Source: an uncultured Paracoccus sp. (lineage in GTDB: Bacteria > Pseudomonadota > Alphaproteobacteria > Rhodobacterales > Rhodobacteraceae). From it: a stretch of 64,000 bases of DNA. The translations under genes and the position numbers were made by a program. Below, one piece after another: positions 24,200 through 32,574 of this stretch (position 1 is its first letter; each line of letters opens with the position of its first letter). The notes below the pieces were generated by a model. It ran no database searches, was not told where the DNA came from, and saw only the letters and a list, made by a program, of their open reading frames with translations. The stretch covers positions 62,001 through 126,000 of the forward strand of contig NZ_CALMYP010000004.1 in assembly GCF_937873615.1 (NCBI RefSeq), written 5' to 3'.

Positions 24200-25480
24200 A
24201 TGACCGACATGACCAAACCCCGCATCCGCGGGGCCGTGCGCGTGCGCGCAGAGACCAGCGATGCGAACGCCATCGTCACCGAATTGAACAAGGCTTTTGC
24301 CGCGTTCAAAACCGAGCATCAGGAAGAGCTGAAAGGGATCAACGCCAAGTTTGCCGACGTTGTGCAGGCCGAGAAGGTCGAGCGCATCAATGCCGAGATC
24401 GGCAAGCTGCAGACGGCGCTGGATGACACCAATGCCCAGCTGGCGGCGGCCAGGCTCGGCGGCGCTGGTGACGGCCCGGCGGTCTCGACCGAGGCGCGCG
24501 ACCATGCCCGCGCCTTCAACCAGTTCTTCCGGCGTGGCACCGAGGAGGGCTTGCGCGAGCTTGAGATGAAGGCCGCGCTGCGCACCGACAGCGACCCCGA
24601 CGGTGGCTATGTCGTGCCTGATCAGATGGAGCAGACCATCGATCGGGTGCTGGGCACGGTTTCGGCCATGCGCTCCATCGCCAGTGTCATGTCGGTCTCG
24701 GCGGCCAGCTACAAGAAACTGGTCAACCGGGGCGGTGCCGGAGCAGGCTGGGTCGGTGAGCGCCAGGCGCGCCCGGAAACCGCAACTCCGACACTCGCGG
24801 AGCTGTCGTTTCCCGCCATAGAGATCTATGCCAATCCGGCGGCGACCCAGACATTGCTTGATGATGCCCGGGTCGATATCGCGGCCTGGCTGGCCGAGGA
24901 GGTCTCGACCGCTTTTGCAGAAGCCGAGGGTGCAGCCTTCATCAGCGGTGACGGGGTCAACCAGCCCCGCGGGCTCTTGTCCTATGACACGGTGGCCAAC
25001 GCATCCCAGTCCTGGGGCAAGATCGGCTATACCGCCTCCGGCGTGGCCGCGGCCTTGACCGACAGCAGCCACAATGGCGTCGATGCGCTGATCGATCTGA
25101 TTTATTCGATCAAGCAGGGATACCGGCAGAACGCCCGTTTCCTGATGAACAAGTCGCTGCAGGCGACGGTGCGCAAGCTGAAGTCCAAGACTGAGGAGCT
25201 CTATCTGTGGCAGCCCCCGGTGCAGGCGGGTCAACCGGCCACGCTGCTGGGCTATCCGATTACCGACGACGACAATATGCCCGATATTGGGGCGGGGACG
25301 TTCCCGGTGGCTTTTGGCGACTTCCGCCGTGGCTATCTAATTGTGGATCGCTTCGGCGTTCGCGTGCTGCGCGATCCCTATACCAACAAGCCCTACGTGC
25401 ATTTCTACACCACCAAGCGCGTCGGCGGCGGGGTGCAGAACTTCGAGGCGATCAAGCTGCTGAAGATCGCGGCCTCCTGA
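24200..25480 (+). CDS. Major capsid protein, HK97 fold
   Basis: 426 residues. Residues about 15-90 are a charged coiled coil (delta domain) cleaved off during maturation, ending near a glycine/alanine-rich linker. The HK97 core starts with ALRTDSDPDGGYVVPDQMEQ, continues with GDGVNQPRGLLSYDTVAN, LIDLIYSIKQGYRQNARFLM and NKSLQATVRKLKS, and ends with FGDFRRGYLIVDRFGVRVLR. All are hallmarks of the family. AGGAGG lies just before the start. Confidence 0.96.
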   Translation: MTDMTKPRIRGAVRVRAETSDANAIVTELNKAFAAFKTEHQEELKGINAKFADVVQAEKVERINAEIGKLQTALDDTNAQLAAARLGGAGDGPAVSTEARDHARAFNQFFRRGTEEGLRELEMKAALRTDSDPDGGYVVPDQMEQTIDRVLGTVSAMRSIASVMSVSAASYKKLVNRGGAGAGWVGERQARPETATPTLAELSFPAIEIYANPAATQTLLDDARVDIAAWLAEEVSTAFAEAEGAAFISGDGVNQPRGLLSYDTVANASQSWGKIGYTASGVAAALTDSSHNGVDALIDLIYSIKQGYRQNARFLMNKSLQATVRKLKSKTEELYLWQPPVQAGQPATLLGYPITDDDNMPDIGAGTFPVAFGDFRRGYLIVDRFGVRVLRDPYTNKPYVHFYTTKRVGGGVQNFEAIKLLKIAAS

Positions 25481-25539
25481 GCCCGTGCGGGCGGGGTCGC
25501 TCGCCCGTACCACACCTCCATTCCTGAAAGGACACTTCG

Positions 25540-25980
25540 ATGAAGGACATGCATTCCGATCTCTCGGTGGCCTCGGCCATCGACGCGGCGACGCTGACGG
25601 CGGACAGCACGCCAACAGCGATCGACCTGCGCGGCTATGACGCCGCTGAAATCGTGCTGGCGATCGGCGCTGGCGGCATCACGTTCACGTCCAGCAACAA
25701 GATCGAGTTCAAGCTGACGCAGTCCGATGACGACGCAAGCTATGAACCGGTCACCGAAGGCGATGTGCTCGGTGTTGATGAAATCAGCACCGGTGGTGTC
25801 ATCAAGGCACTCGTGGCGGCGCATGCAACGGCCAACGTTTATCGCTTCGGCTATGTCGGCGGCAAACGATACGTGAAGCTGCTGGCGGCGTTTTCAGGCA
25901 CCCATGGGACCGGCACGCCGATCGCAGGCGTCGTGATCCGGGGTCACGGCCAGATCAACCCGCAGGCCGCACAGGCCTGA
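25540..25980 (+). CDS. Phage head-associated protein, decoration candidate
   Basis: 146 residues, beta-rich with no membrane segment: IDLRGYDAAEIVLAIGAGGI, FTSSNKIEFKLTQSDDD, VYRFGYVGGKRYVKLLAAFS. Proteins of this size directly after the major capsid gene are often head-stabilising or decoration proteins, and the jelly-roll-like strand pattern would fit. The function is inferred from position. AAAGGA precedes the start. Confidence 0.7.
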   Translation: MKDMHSDLSVASAIDAATLTADSTPTAIDLRGYDAAEIVLAIGAGGITFTSSNKIEFKLTQSDDDASYEPVTEGDVLGVDEISTGGVIKALVAAHATANVYRFGYVGGKRYVKLLAAFSGTHGTGTPIAGVVIRGHGQINPQAAQA

Positions 25981-26032
25981 TGCTGACGCGCGGGCGGCGA
26001 TGGTCGCCTGCCTTCTCTTGCGGAGATTGCTG

Positions 26033-26572
26033 ATGACCACCCTTGTTCGCACCACAGCCCCAGCGGAGGCCCCGATCACGCTGAGTGAGGCAAAGGCGCA
26101 AATCCGCGTCGATCACAATGAGGAAGATCTGCTGATCCAGCATTATATTGACGCGGCCACCTCGCTGCTCGATGGGCCGGCGGGGTTGCTTGGGCGCTGC
26201 CTGGTGACCCAAAGCTGGCAGATGAGTATCGACGCTGTCACCGGGCCAATCCTGCTGCCGTTTCCGGACAGCACCATCGATGATGCAGTGTATACTGATG
26301 CTGCAGGTGGCACGCTGGTCTATGATCTTGCGCTGCAGGACCAGCGTCTGCTGCTCCGGCCGAGTTCAGGCCACGGTCGTCCGGTGGCGATCACGTTTAC
26401 TGCCGGCTTTGGGTCTGCCGCCGATGTGCCGGCAGCCATTCGCCAGGCGATGCTGCTGCTCATTGCCCATTGGTATGACAACCGCGAGGCGGTCACAATG
26501 GGAGCGGCAGGATACTCCATGCTCATGGCCGTTGATGCGCTCCTGGCGCCTTATCGCAGGGTTCGGTTGTGA
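26033..26572 (+). CDS. Head-tail connector protein, HK97 gp6-like
   Basis: 179 residues from ATG 26033 (GGAG upstream). The gp6/YqbG-type signature is LSEAKAQIRVDHNEEDLLIQ and HYIDAATSLLDG near the N-terminus, then VPAAIRQAMLLLIAHWYDNR and a terminal LLAPYRRVRL. It forms the ring under the portal. Its stop overlaps the next start (GTGA). Confidence 0.9.
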   Translation: MTTLVRTTAPAEAPITLSEAKAQIRVDHNEEDLLIQHYIDAATSLLDGPAGLLGRCLVTQSWQMSIDAVTGPILLPFPDSTIDDAVYTDAAGGTLVYDLALQDQRLLLRPSSGHGRPVAITFTAGFGSAADVPAAIRQAMLLLIAHWYDNREAVTMGAAGYSMLMAVDALLAPYRRVRL

Positions 26573-26901
26573 CGGCCGGTAGATATGATCGCCGCGCACA
26601 GTTTCGCCGCCATGAGGAATATGATGACGGCTATGGCACCGTCTATCGCTGGGAGGATCATGGCGATCCGGTCTGGGTGCAGCTCACCCATGTCAGCGAC
26701 AGTGAGAAATGGCAGGCCGCCCAGGTGCAGGCGACCGTGACATCCCGCCTGCGTCTGCGCTGGTCCAGCTTCGCCGCCGACATCAGCCCGCTCGATCGCG
26801 TCATCTGCGAGGGGCGCGATTACAACATCACGGGCGTCAAGGAAATCGGGCGGCGAAAGGCCATCGAGATCACCGCCAGCGCCCGCGCCGACCAGACCTG
26901 A
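26569..26901 (+). CDS. Phage head closure protein, SPP1 gp16-like
   Basis: 110 residues from GTG 26569. Typical features are AGRYDRRAQFRRHEEYDDGYG, then EDHGDPVWVQLTHVSDSEKW and the terminal ISPLDRVICEGRDYNITGVKEIG. It plugs the filled head and offers the docking surface for a tail. It is the last head gene. No tail-completion or tail-tube gene follows, which is unusual. Confidence 0.9.
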   Translation: MTAGRYDRRAQFRRHEEYDDGYGTVYRWEDHGDPVWVQLTHVSDSEKWQAAQVQATVTSRLRLRWSSFAADISPLDRVICEGRDYNITGVKEIGRRKAIEITASARADQT

Positions 26902-26916
26902 CAAGCGAGCCACGCC

Positions 26917-27207
26917 ATGCAGCCTGATCAAAATGTGAGTAAATCGTATGGCTTGTCAGGGCAGGAGTTCGAGGCGATGCTCGCGCGCGCCGCCGAGGAA
27001 GGCGCAAAGCGGGCCCTCTCGGACGTCGGCCTGGACGGCTACGAGGCAGCGCTCGATATCCGTGACCTGCGCTCCTTGCTCGACTGTATCCGGCTGGTGC
27101 GTCGCACCGCGATGCAAACCGCCGTGCGGATGATCACCACCGGCCTGATGCTGGCGCTGCTCGCCGGCATCGCGATCAAGATCAAAATCTTCGGCGGCAG
27201 CCCGTAG
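26917..27207 (+). CDS. Small phage membrane protein (DUF6127-like), holin candidate
   Basis: 96 residues. The soluble part FEAMLARAAEEGAKRALSDV and DIRDLRSLLDCIRLVRRTAM matches, as I recall it, DUF6127. A single C-terminal transmembrane segment (about residues 70-88) and a short basic tail follow. It sits directly before the endolysin, so a holin-like role is possible, but the topology is not a classical holin. Confidence 0.72.
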   Translation: MQPDQNVSKSYGLSGQEFEAMLARAAEEGAKRALSDVGLDGYEAALDIRDLRSLLDCIRLVRRTAMQTAVRMITTGLMLALLAGIAIKIKIFGGSP

Positions 27208-27241
27208 CCGCTCACCATCCCGCATCATCAGTCAAACTGCA

Positions 27242-27265
27242 CCCGCCCTCGAGGCGGGCTTTTTT
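27242..27265 (+). terminator. Rho-independent terminator after the head genes
   Basis: CCCGCC (27242-27247), a five-base loop and GGCGGG (27253-27258) are followed by CTTTTTT. A strong stem with a T-tract lies between the DUF6127-like gene and the endolysin, so lysis genes may rely on read-through or their own promoter. Confidence 0.8.
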
Positions 27266-27283
27266 GTTTTGGAGCCCCCCCCC

Positions 27284-27958
27284 ATGACGACGATGTTTTA
27301 TGATCACTGGCGCGACGTGCCAGATGGCAGTTGGCGCTGGCCAAACTTTTCGCCCGCTGAAATTGCCTGTCGGGGCACCGGCAAGCTGCTGATCAACGAG
27401 CTTGCGCTTGATAAGCTGCAGGCGCTGCGTGACCGGCTCGGCAAACCGTTGATTGTCCGCTCTGCCTATCGCAGTCCAGAGCATAATCGCGCGGTTGGCG
27501 GGGCAGTGCGCTCGAAACACATGGACGGCGCTGCCTTTGATATTGCCATGTCGAACCACGACCCGGCGGCGTTCGAGACGGCGGCACGTGCGGTTGGTTT
27601 CCTCGGGTTTGGATTTTATCCGCGCTCGGGGTTCATGCATGTCGATCTCGGCCCCACGCGCCAATGGGGCGAGCGGTTCCCGGTACGGGCGACCGCATTT
27701 GCAGCTGAGACTCCGCCCGCGCGCGAAGTGCTGGCCGCCAGCCGCACCATGAAGGGCGGTGGCGCGGCTGGCGTGGCAACGTTGGGCGCAGCCGGGGTCG
27801 AGGTGGCGCAAGGCGTCCTGGCAGAGACCCAGACCGCCATCCTTCCGCTGGTCCCGTATCTCGACACGCTACGTTGGGTGTTCATCGCCGTCGCGCTCGG
27901 GGGCATAGCAGTCACGATCTACGCGCGGCTGGACGACTGGAAGCGGGGGCGGCGATGA
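27284..27958 (+). CDS. Endolysin with M15A peptidase domain and C-terminal membrane segment
   Basis: 224 residues from ATG 27284. The peptidase M15A fold is seen in FSPAEIACRGTGKLLIN, RSAYRSPEHNRAVGG, and the zinc ligands in SKHMDGAAFDI and GFMHVDLGP. It should cleave peptidoglycan cross-bridges. After residue 150 comes a linker and one transmembrane helix near the C-terminus (VFIAVALGGIAVTIYARL), so the enzyme may be tethered to the inner membrane. The stop overlaps the i-spanin start. Confidence 0.88.
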   Translation: MTTMFYDHWRDVPDGSWRWPNFSPAEIACRGTGKLLINELALDKLQALRDRLGKPLIVRSAYRSPEHNRAVGGAVRSKHMDGAAFDIAMSNHDPAAFETAARAVGFLGFGFYPRSGFMHVDLGPTRQWGERFPVRATAFAAETPPAREVLAASRTMKGGGAAGVATLGAAGVEVAQGVLAETQTAILPLVPYLDTLRWVFIAVALGGIAVTIYARLDDWKRGRR

Positions 27959-28212
27959 TCGGCGGCCTCCTCGCTGCGCTCGTCGGATCGGCATGCGCAC
28001 GCGCAATGCTTCGCTACGGCGTCACAGCCATCGCGATCCTTCTGTTCCTGCTTGCCCTGCGCCGCTCCGGCGAGCGTGTCGGTCGCCTCGCGGAACGCCT
28101 CAACACCAGGGAGAAAGCCAATGAAGTTCAGCGAAAGATGCTGGAGGCTGCGGCTCGCCGTCCTCGTAATCGCGACGAGCTTGTTGACCGGTTGCGCGAC
28201 GGCGGGTTTTGA
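27955..28212 (+). CDS. Inner-membrane spanin subunit (Rz-like)
   Basis: 85 residues with an N-terminal membrane segment (GVTAIAILLFLLALRRSG) followed by a charged coiled coil (ERVGRLAERLNTREKANEVQ and following), the layout of i-spanins. The o-spanin gene begins inside it in another frame, as in lambda Rz/Rz1. ATGA overlap with the endolysin. Together the pair fuses inner and outer membranes at the end of lysis. The assignment rests on layout rather than sequence identity. Confidence 0.75.
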   Translation: MIGGLLAALVGSACARAMLRYGVTAIAILLFLLALRRSGERVGRLAERLNTREKANEVQRKMLEAAARRPRNRDELVDRLRDGGF

Positions 28213-28372
28213 ATCAGGCGGCGTGGCCATGTGTCCGCCGGTTGTGGAATACAGCAGGGAGTTTCAGGCGCGCGCAGCTGACGAGCTCGATCTGCTGCCT
28301 GAGGGGTCGGCGATCGCCGCAATGCTCGCCGACTACGCCGTCCTTCGGGACCAAGCGCGGGTGTGCGGGTGA
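28121..28372 (+). CDS. Outer-membrane spanin lipoprotein (Rz1-like)
   Basis: 83 residues from ATG 28121, GGGAGAAAG upstream. A lipoprotein signal peptide ends in the lipobox LLTGC near residue 25. The mature part is short, with CPPVVEYSREFQARAADELD and a second helix. It overlaps the i-spanin gene by 92 bases in a different frame. It is the last phage gene; 61 bases later the ars operon begins. Confidence 0.78.
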   Translation: MKFSERCWRLRLAVLVIATSLLTGCATAGFESGGVAMCPPVVEYSREFQARAADELDLLPEGSAIAAMLADYAVLRDQARVCG

Positions 28373-28410
28373 AACTTCTGTAACGACGCGGGACGGCGAT
28401 TGCTTCAGGC

Positions 28411-28436
28411 CATATTTCTGATATCCATGAAATATG
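28411..28436. promoter_or_regulatory. ArsR operator overlapping the start codon
   Basis: CATATTTC (28411-28418), ten bases, then GAAATATG (28429-28436) form a perfect inverted repeat. The ATG of the arsR-arsC fusion is the last three bases of the right arm and no ribosome-binding site is visible. The site suggests autorepression released by arsenite, perhaps on a leaderless transcript. Confidence 0.65.
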
Positions 28437-29279
28437 GAAGAACTGATTCCCTCCCGCCTGTCCATCCTCGGTCACCCGCATCGGCTGGCCGTCTTCCGGC
28501 TTCTGATGCGCCGCTATCCGGACCCCGTGCCCGCGGGGGAACTGGCGGAGGCGCTCGATCTCAAGGCCTCGACGCTGTCAGCATACCTTTCGGCCCTGAG
28601 CCAGGCCGGGCTGGTCTCCCAGGAGCGGGTCGGGACATCGCTGCGCTACCAGATCGCCATGACGGAGGTGCGACGCACCTTCGATTACCTGCTCCTCGAC
28701 TGCTGTCGCGGTCGGCCGGAGTTCTGTTCCCCCGTCTCCCTCCCATCCGCTTCAGGAAACCAGCTCATGTCCGACCACAAGTACAAGGTGCTCTTCATCT
28801 GCACCGGCAATTCCGCCCGCTCGATCTTCGCGGAGTCGATCCTCCGGAAGGAGGCGGGCGACCGCTTCGAGGCTTACTCTGCCGGCACAAGGCCGCGCTC
28901 GGAACTGAACCCGTTTGCGCTGGATGTGCTGCAGCAGAAGGGCCATGACATCTCGGTTCTTCGCGCCAAGAACATCGCCGAGTTCCAGGGCGAGAGTGCG
29001 CCGAAGTTCGACTTCGTGTTCACGGTCTGCAACCAGGCTGCAAACGAGGAGTGCCCGGCCTGGACCGGCCAGCCGGTCAGCGCGCATTGGGGCATGCCGG
29101 ATCCCGTGAAGGCCGAAGGAACCGACGCACAGAAGAGCCTCGCCTTTCATCAGGCCTACGGGGCTCTGCACAACCGGATCAAGGTCTTCACGGCTCTGCC
29201 GATCGCCTCGCTTGATCGCATTTCACTCCAGAAGGCGGTGGACGATATAGGCCAGGCCGACGCCGGTGCGCGCGCATGA
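28434..29279 (+). CDS. arsC: ArsR-ArsC fusion: repressor joined to arsenate reductase
   Basis: 281 residues. Residues 1-100 are an ArsR-type winged helix ([40 protein letters not shown]) with cysteines in LLLDCCRG that could bind arsenite. From about residue 111 a low-molecular-weight phosphatase-type arsenate reductase begins, with the CxxxxxR loop CTGNSARS and the downstream cysteines of this class ([12 protein letters not shown]). The single chain senses arsenite and reduces arsenate. It overlaps the GAPDH start as ATGA and leads the ars operon. Confidence 0.9.
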   Translation: MEELIPSRLSILGHPHRLAVFRLLMRRYPDPVPAGELAEALDLKASTLSAYLSALSQAGLVSQERVGTSLRYQIAMTEVRRTFDYLLLDCCRGRPEFCSPVSLPSASGNQLMSDHKYKVLFICTGNSARSIFAESILRKEAGDRFEAYSAGTRPRSELNPFALDVLQQKGHDISVLRAKNIAEFQGESAPKFDFVFTVCNQAANEECPAWTGQPVSAHWGMPDPVKAEGTDAQKSLAFHQAYGALHNRIKVFTALPIASLDRISLQKAVDDIGQADAGARA

Positions 29280-30274
29280 CTGTCTATGCCCTCAACGGCC
29301 TCGGCCGGATCGGCAAGCTGGCGCTCAAGCCGCTTCTCGAGCGCGGCGCACAGATCGCCTGGATCAACGACGCGATCGGCGATCCGGCGATGCATGCGCA
29401 CCTGATGGAGTTCGACACCGTCCACGGGCGATGGGATGCCGCGTTCGAGCACGATGCCGACAGCGTGACCATCGACGGCAAGCGCCTGCCGTTCATCGGT
29501 ACAAGGGACCCGTCGGCGCTGCCACTGGACGGGGTGGATGTGGTCATCGACTGCACGGGCGTCTTCAAGACCGAGGCGAAGCTGGCGCCATACTTCGATG
29601 GGGGCGTGAAGAAGGTCGTGGTCTCGGCCCCGGTGAAGGACGGCGGCGCGGCCAACATCGTCTATGGGGTGAACCACGATATCTACGACCCGGCGCGACA
29701 CCGGATCGTCACTGCGGCCAGCTGCACCACGAACTGCCTCGCGCCGGTGGTGAAGGTCATCCATGAGGCGATCGGCATCCGCCACGGGTCGATCACCACG
29801 ATCCACGACGTGACGAACACGCAGACGATCGTCGACCGCCCGGCGAAGGACCTCCGCCGCGCGCGTTCTGCCCTGAACAGCCTGATCCCCACCACCACGG
29901 GCAGCGCCACCGCGATCACGCTGATCTATCCCGAGCTGGAAGGCCGTCTGAACGGCCATGCGGTGCGGGTGCCGCTCCTGAACGCCTCGATCACCGATTG
30001 CGTCTTCGAGGTCGAGCGGGAGACGACCGTCGAAGAAGTGAACGCGCTGTTCAAGGCCGCTGCCGAGGGGCCGCTCGAGGGCATCCTCGGCTACGAGGAG
30101 CGGCCGCTGGTGTCGGCAGACTACACGAACGACCCGCGGTCGAGCATCGTGGATGCGCCCTCGACCATGGTGGTGAACGGCACGCAAGTGAAGATCTACG
30201 CCTGGTACGACAATGAGATGGGGTATGCGCACCGTCTCGTCGATGTCGCGATGATGGTCGGGGCCGGCTCATGA
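29276..30274 (+). CDS. ars-operon glyceraldehyde-3-phosphate dehydrogenase
   Basis: 332 residues, a complete GAPDH: NAD-binding [15 protein letters not shown], catalytic cysteine in [11 protein letters not shown] (about residue 148) and the C-terminal [12 protein letters not shown]. In operons with arsJ this enzyme uses arsenate in place of phosphate, making unstable 1-arseno-3-phosphoglycerate for export. The four-base overlaps with arsRC and arsJ place it firmly in that role rather than in central glycolysis. Confidence 0.92.
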   Translation: MTVYALNGLGRIGKLALKPLLERGAQIAWINDAIGDPAMHAHLMEFDTVHGRWDAAFEHDADSVTIDGKRLPFIGTRDPSALPLDGVDVVIDCTGVFKTEAKLAPYFDGGVKKVVVSAPVKDGGAANIVYGVNHDIYDPARHRIVTAASCTTNCLAPVVKVIHEAIGIRHGSITTIHDVTNTQTIVDRPAKDLRRARSALNSLIPTTTGSATAITLIYPELEGRLNGHAVRVPLLNASITDCVFEVERETTVEEVNALFKAAAEGPLEGILGYEERPLVSADYTNDPRSSIVDAPSTMVVNGTQVKIYAWYDNEMGYAHRLVDVAMMVGAGS

Positions 30275-31539
30275 GCCAGCGTCCCGAAGGCCTCTCCGCC
30301 TACATCGCGGTCACGGCGTCCTATTGGGCGTTCATGCTGACGGACGGCGCGCTGCGGATGCTGGTGCTGCTGCACTTTCACACTCTTGGCTTCACGCCGG
30401 TGCAGCTCGCCTATCTGTTTGTGCTCTACGAGATCGCGGGCATGGTGACCAACCTGTCGGCGGGATGGATCGCGGCGCGCTTCGGGCTGACATCGACACT
30501 CTACGCGGGCCTCGGGCTTCAGATCGTGGCGCTGATCGCGCTGGCGCAACTCGACCCGGGCTGGGCCATCGGGGCCTCGGTCGCCTTCGTCATGGTCGTG
30601 CAGGGCGCAAGCGGGGTGGCGAAGGACCTCGCCAAGATGTCTTCGAAGTCGGCGGTGAAGATCCTCGCGCCGACCGAAAACGGCGGCCTCTTCCGCTGGG
30701 TCGCGATCCTAACGGGCTCGAAGAACGCCGTTAAGGGGCTGGGCTTCCTGCTAGGCGCGGCACTCCTCGCCACGGTTGGCTTCGTCTGGGCCGTCCTCGC
30801 GATGGCGGCGGTGCTGGCGGCAATCCTCGTCGCGGTGCTGATCGCCATGCCGCCGGGCTTGCCGAAGGGGCGCAAGGGCGCCAAGTTCTCCGAGGTCTTT
30901 TCCAAGTCCGCCAACGTCAACTGGCTCTCGGCGGCGCGCGTGTTCCTGTTCGGCGCCCGAGACATCTGGTTCGTCGTCGGCATCCCGATCTACTTCTACG
31001 CCGTCCTGTCCGACGGCACGACCGAGGGCAATCGCGCCGCCTTCTTCATGATCGGCACCTTCATGGCGCTCTGGATCATCCTCTACGGCGCGGTGCAGGC
31101 CTCGGCGCCGAAGCTGCTGCGCGCAGCCACCACGCCCGAGCGCGACCTCGTGCTGAAGGCCCGCGGCTGGGCGTGGACGCTTGCAGCAGTTCCAGCCGCG
31201 CTAACCGCGGCGGCGCTCGCGTCGGGCGAGCCGCAGCCCTGGCTCACGGCGTCGCTGGTCGCCGGCCTCCTGACCTTCGGCGCGATCTTCGCGGTGAATT
31301 CCGCGCTTCACTCTTACCTGATCCTCGCCTTCACCAAGGCCGAGCGCGTCACGATGGATGTTGGCTTCTACTATATGGCCAACGCCGGCGGGCGGCTTCT
31401 GGGAACGGTCCTGTCGGGGCTCACCTACCAGATCGGCGGGCTGCCCCTCATGCTCGGCACTGCCACGCTCATGGTCTGTCTCTCCGCGCTCGCCGCCGGG
31501 CGCCTGACCGCGACGGAGCCCGAGGTCACACCGGCATGA
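30271..31539 (+). CDS. arsJ: ArsJ organoarsenical efflux permease
   Basis: 422 residues, a major-facilitator-type protein with about 12 membrane segments. ArsJ-like features are the N-terminal [20 protein letters not shown], the loop [19 protein letters not shown] with KILAPT, and a C-terminal [20 protein letters not shown]. It exports 1-arseno-3-phosphoglycerate, which then falls apart outside the cell. ATGA overlaps on both sides show coupling to the GAPDH and acr3 genes. Confidence 0.92.
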   Translation: MSQRPEGLSAYIAVTASYWAFMLTDGALRMLVLLHFHTLGFTPVQLAYLFVLYEIAGMVTNLSAGWIAARFGLTSTLYAGLGLQIVALIALAQLDPGWAIGASVAFVMVVQGASGVAKDLAKMSSKSAVKILAPTENGGLFRWVAILTGSKNAVKGLGFLLGAALLATVGFVWAVLAMAAVLAAILVAVLIAMPPGLPKGRKGAKFSEVFSKSANVNWLSAARVFLFGARDIWFVVGIPIYFYAVLSDGTTEGNRAAFFMIGTFMALWIILYGAVQASAPKLLRAATTPERDLVLKARGWAWTLAAVPAALTAAALASGEPQPWLTASLVAGLLTFGAIFAVNSALHSYLILAFTKAERVTMDVGFYYMANAGGRLLGTVLSGLTYQIGGLPLMLGTATLMVCLSALAAGRLTATEPEVTPA

Positions 31540-32543
31540 GCGTCTTCGAGCGGTACCTGACCCTCTGGGTCGCGCTGGCCATGCTGGCGGGCATCGCCAT
31601 CGGGGTCATGGCGCCCGTCCTGGTCGAGACGATCGCCGCGGCGGAGGTGGCCAGCGTCAATCTCGTCGTCGCCGTGCTGATCTGGGCGATGGTCTACCCG
31701 ATGATGGTCGGCGTGGACCCGCGCAGCCTGCGGGATGTCGTCAAGCAGCCGAAGGGCCTTGGTATCACGCTCGCCGTAAACTGGCTGATCAAGCCCTTCA
31801 CCATGGCCGCGCTCGGCGTCCTGTTCTTCGAGGTGGTCTTCGCCGACCTCATCGCGCCGGAGGATGCCCAGCAGTACATTGCCGGTCTGATCCTGCTGGG
31901 CGCGGCACCCTGCACCGCGATGGTCTTTGTCTGGTCGCAGCTGACGCGCGGCGACGAGAGCTACACGCTCCTCCAGGTCTCGGTGAACGACGTCGTGATG
32001 GTCTTCGCCTTCGCGCCCATTGTGGCGTTTCTTCTCGGCGTGACCGACATCGCCGTGCCGTGGGAAACACTGGTCCTTTCGGTCGTCCTGTTCGTCGCCC
32101 TGCCGCTTGCCGCCGGCCTCTGGACACGGGCACAGCTGGGCTCTCCAAAGCGAATCGTCGCCTTCCGCGACCGGGTGAAACCCTGGGGCGTCGTGGGTCT
32201 GATCGCGACGGTCGTGATCCTGTTCGGACTTCAGGGCCAGGTGATCCTCGATCGGCCGCAGGTCATCGCGCTGATCGCCGTGCCGATCCTGATCCAGTCC
32301 TACGGGATCTTCGCGCTGGCCTATGCCGCCGCCTGGGCGCTGCGCGTGCCGCACCGGATTGCGGCGCCCTGCGCGCTGATCGGCACGTCGAATTTCTTCG
32401 AGCTTGCCGTCGCTGTCGCCATCAGCCTGTTCGGCCTGGACTCCGGCGCGGCGCTCGCCACGGTGGTCGGCGTCCTCGTCGAGGTGCCGGTCATGCTGTC
32501 GCTCGTCGCCTTCGCCAACCGTACGCGGGCCGGTTTCGCATGA
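31536..32543 (+). CDS. acr3: Acr3-type arsenite efflux transporter
   Basis: 335 residues with ten predicted membrane segments. The family cysteine lies in [20 protein letters not shown] (about residue 130), and [18 protein letters not shown] in the second half is typical of Acr3. It exports As(III) produced by the ArsC domain. It is the last gene of the ars operon and converges on the P-type ATPase gene 23 bases away. Confidence 0.94.
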   Translation: MSVFERYLTLWVALAMLAGIAIGVMAPVLVETIAAAEVASVNLVVAVLIWAMVYPMMVGVDPRSLRDVVKQPKGLGITLAVNWLIKPFTMAALGVLFFEVVFADLIAPEDAQQYIAGLILLGAAPCTAMVFVWSQLTRGDESYTLLQVSVNDVVMVFAFAPIVAFLLGVTDIAVPWETLVLSVVLFVALPLAAGLWTRAQLGSPKRIVAFRDRVKPWGVVGLIATVVILFGLQGQVILDRPQVIALIAVPILIQSYGIFALAYAAAWALRVPHRIAAPCALIGTSNFFELAVAVAISLFGLDSGAALATVVGVLVEVPVMLSLVAFANRTRAGFA

Positions 32544-32547
32544 TCCC

Positions 32548-32574
32548 AGACCTGCCAAACAGCATCTCAGGTCT
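32548..32574. terminator. Hairpin between convergent acr3 and P-type ATPase genes
   Basis: AGACCTG (32548-32554) and CAGGTCT (32568-32574) form a perfect 7-bp stem with a 13-base loop, overlapping the stop codon of the leftward gene. There is no T-tract on either side, so termination is plausible but weakly supported. Confidence 0.35.

Larger units (their letters stand above)
2026..28372. mobile_element. Prophage-like element with HK97-type head genes, lysis genes and no tail genes
   Basis: About 26 kb with integration (serine recombinase), lysogeny control, recombination/replication, packaging, capsid and lysis genes in compact, often translationally coupled order. After the connector and head-closure genes (26033-26901) the next genes are a small membrane protein, the endolysin and the spanins. 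No tail tube, tape measure, baseplate or fibre gene is present. Ends are approximate: the left is placed at the last recombinase-linked gene and the right after the o-spanin. The element could be a prophage with deleted tail genes or a capsid-forming satellite. Confidence 0.8.

Noticed and set aside
28373-28433. Right attachment site of the phage element
   Set aside because: No convincing direct repeat with the left boundary region 1821-2025 could be found by eye; serine recombinase cores can be as short as two bases.
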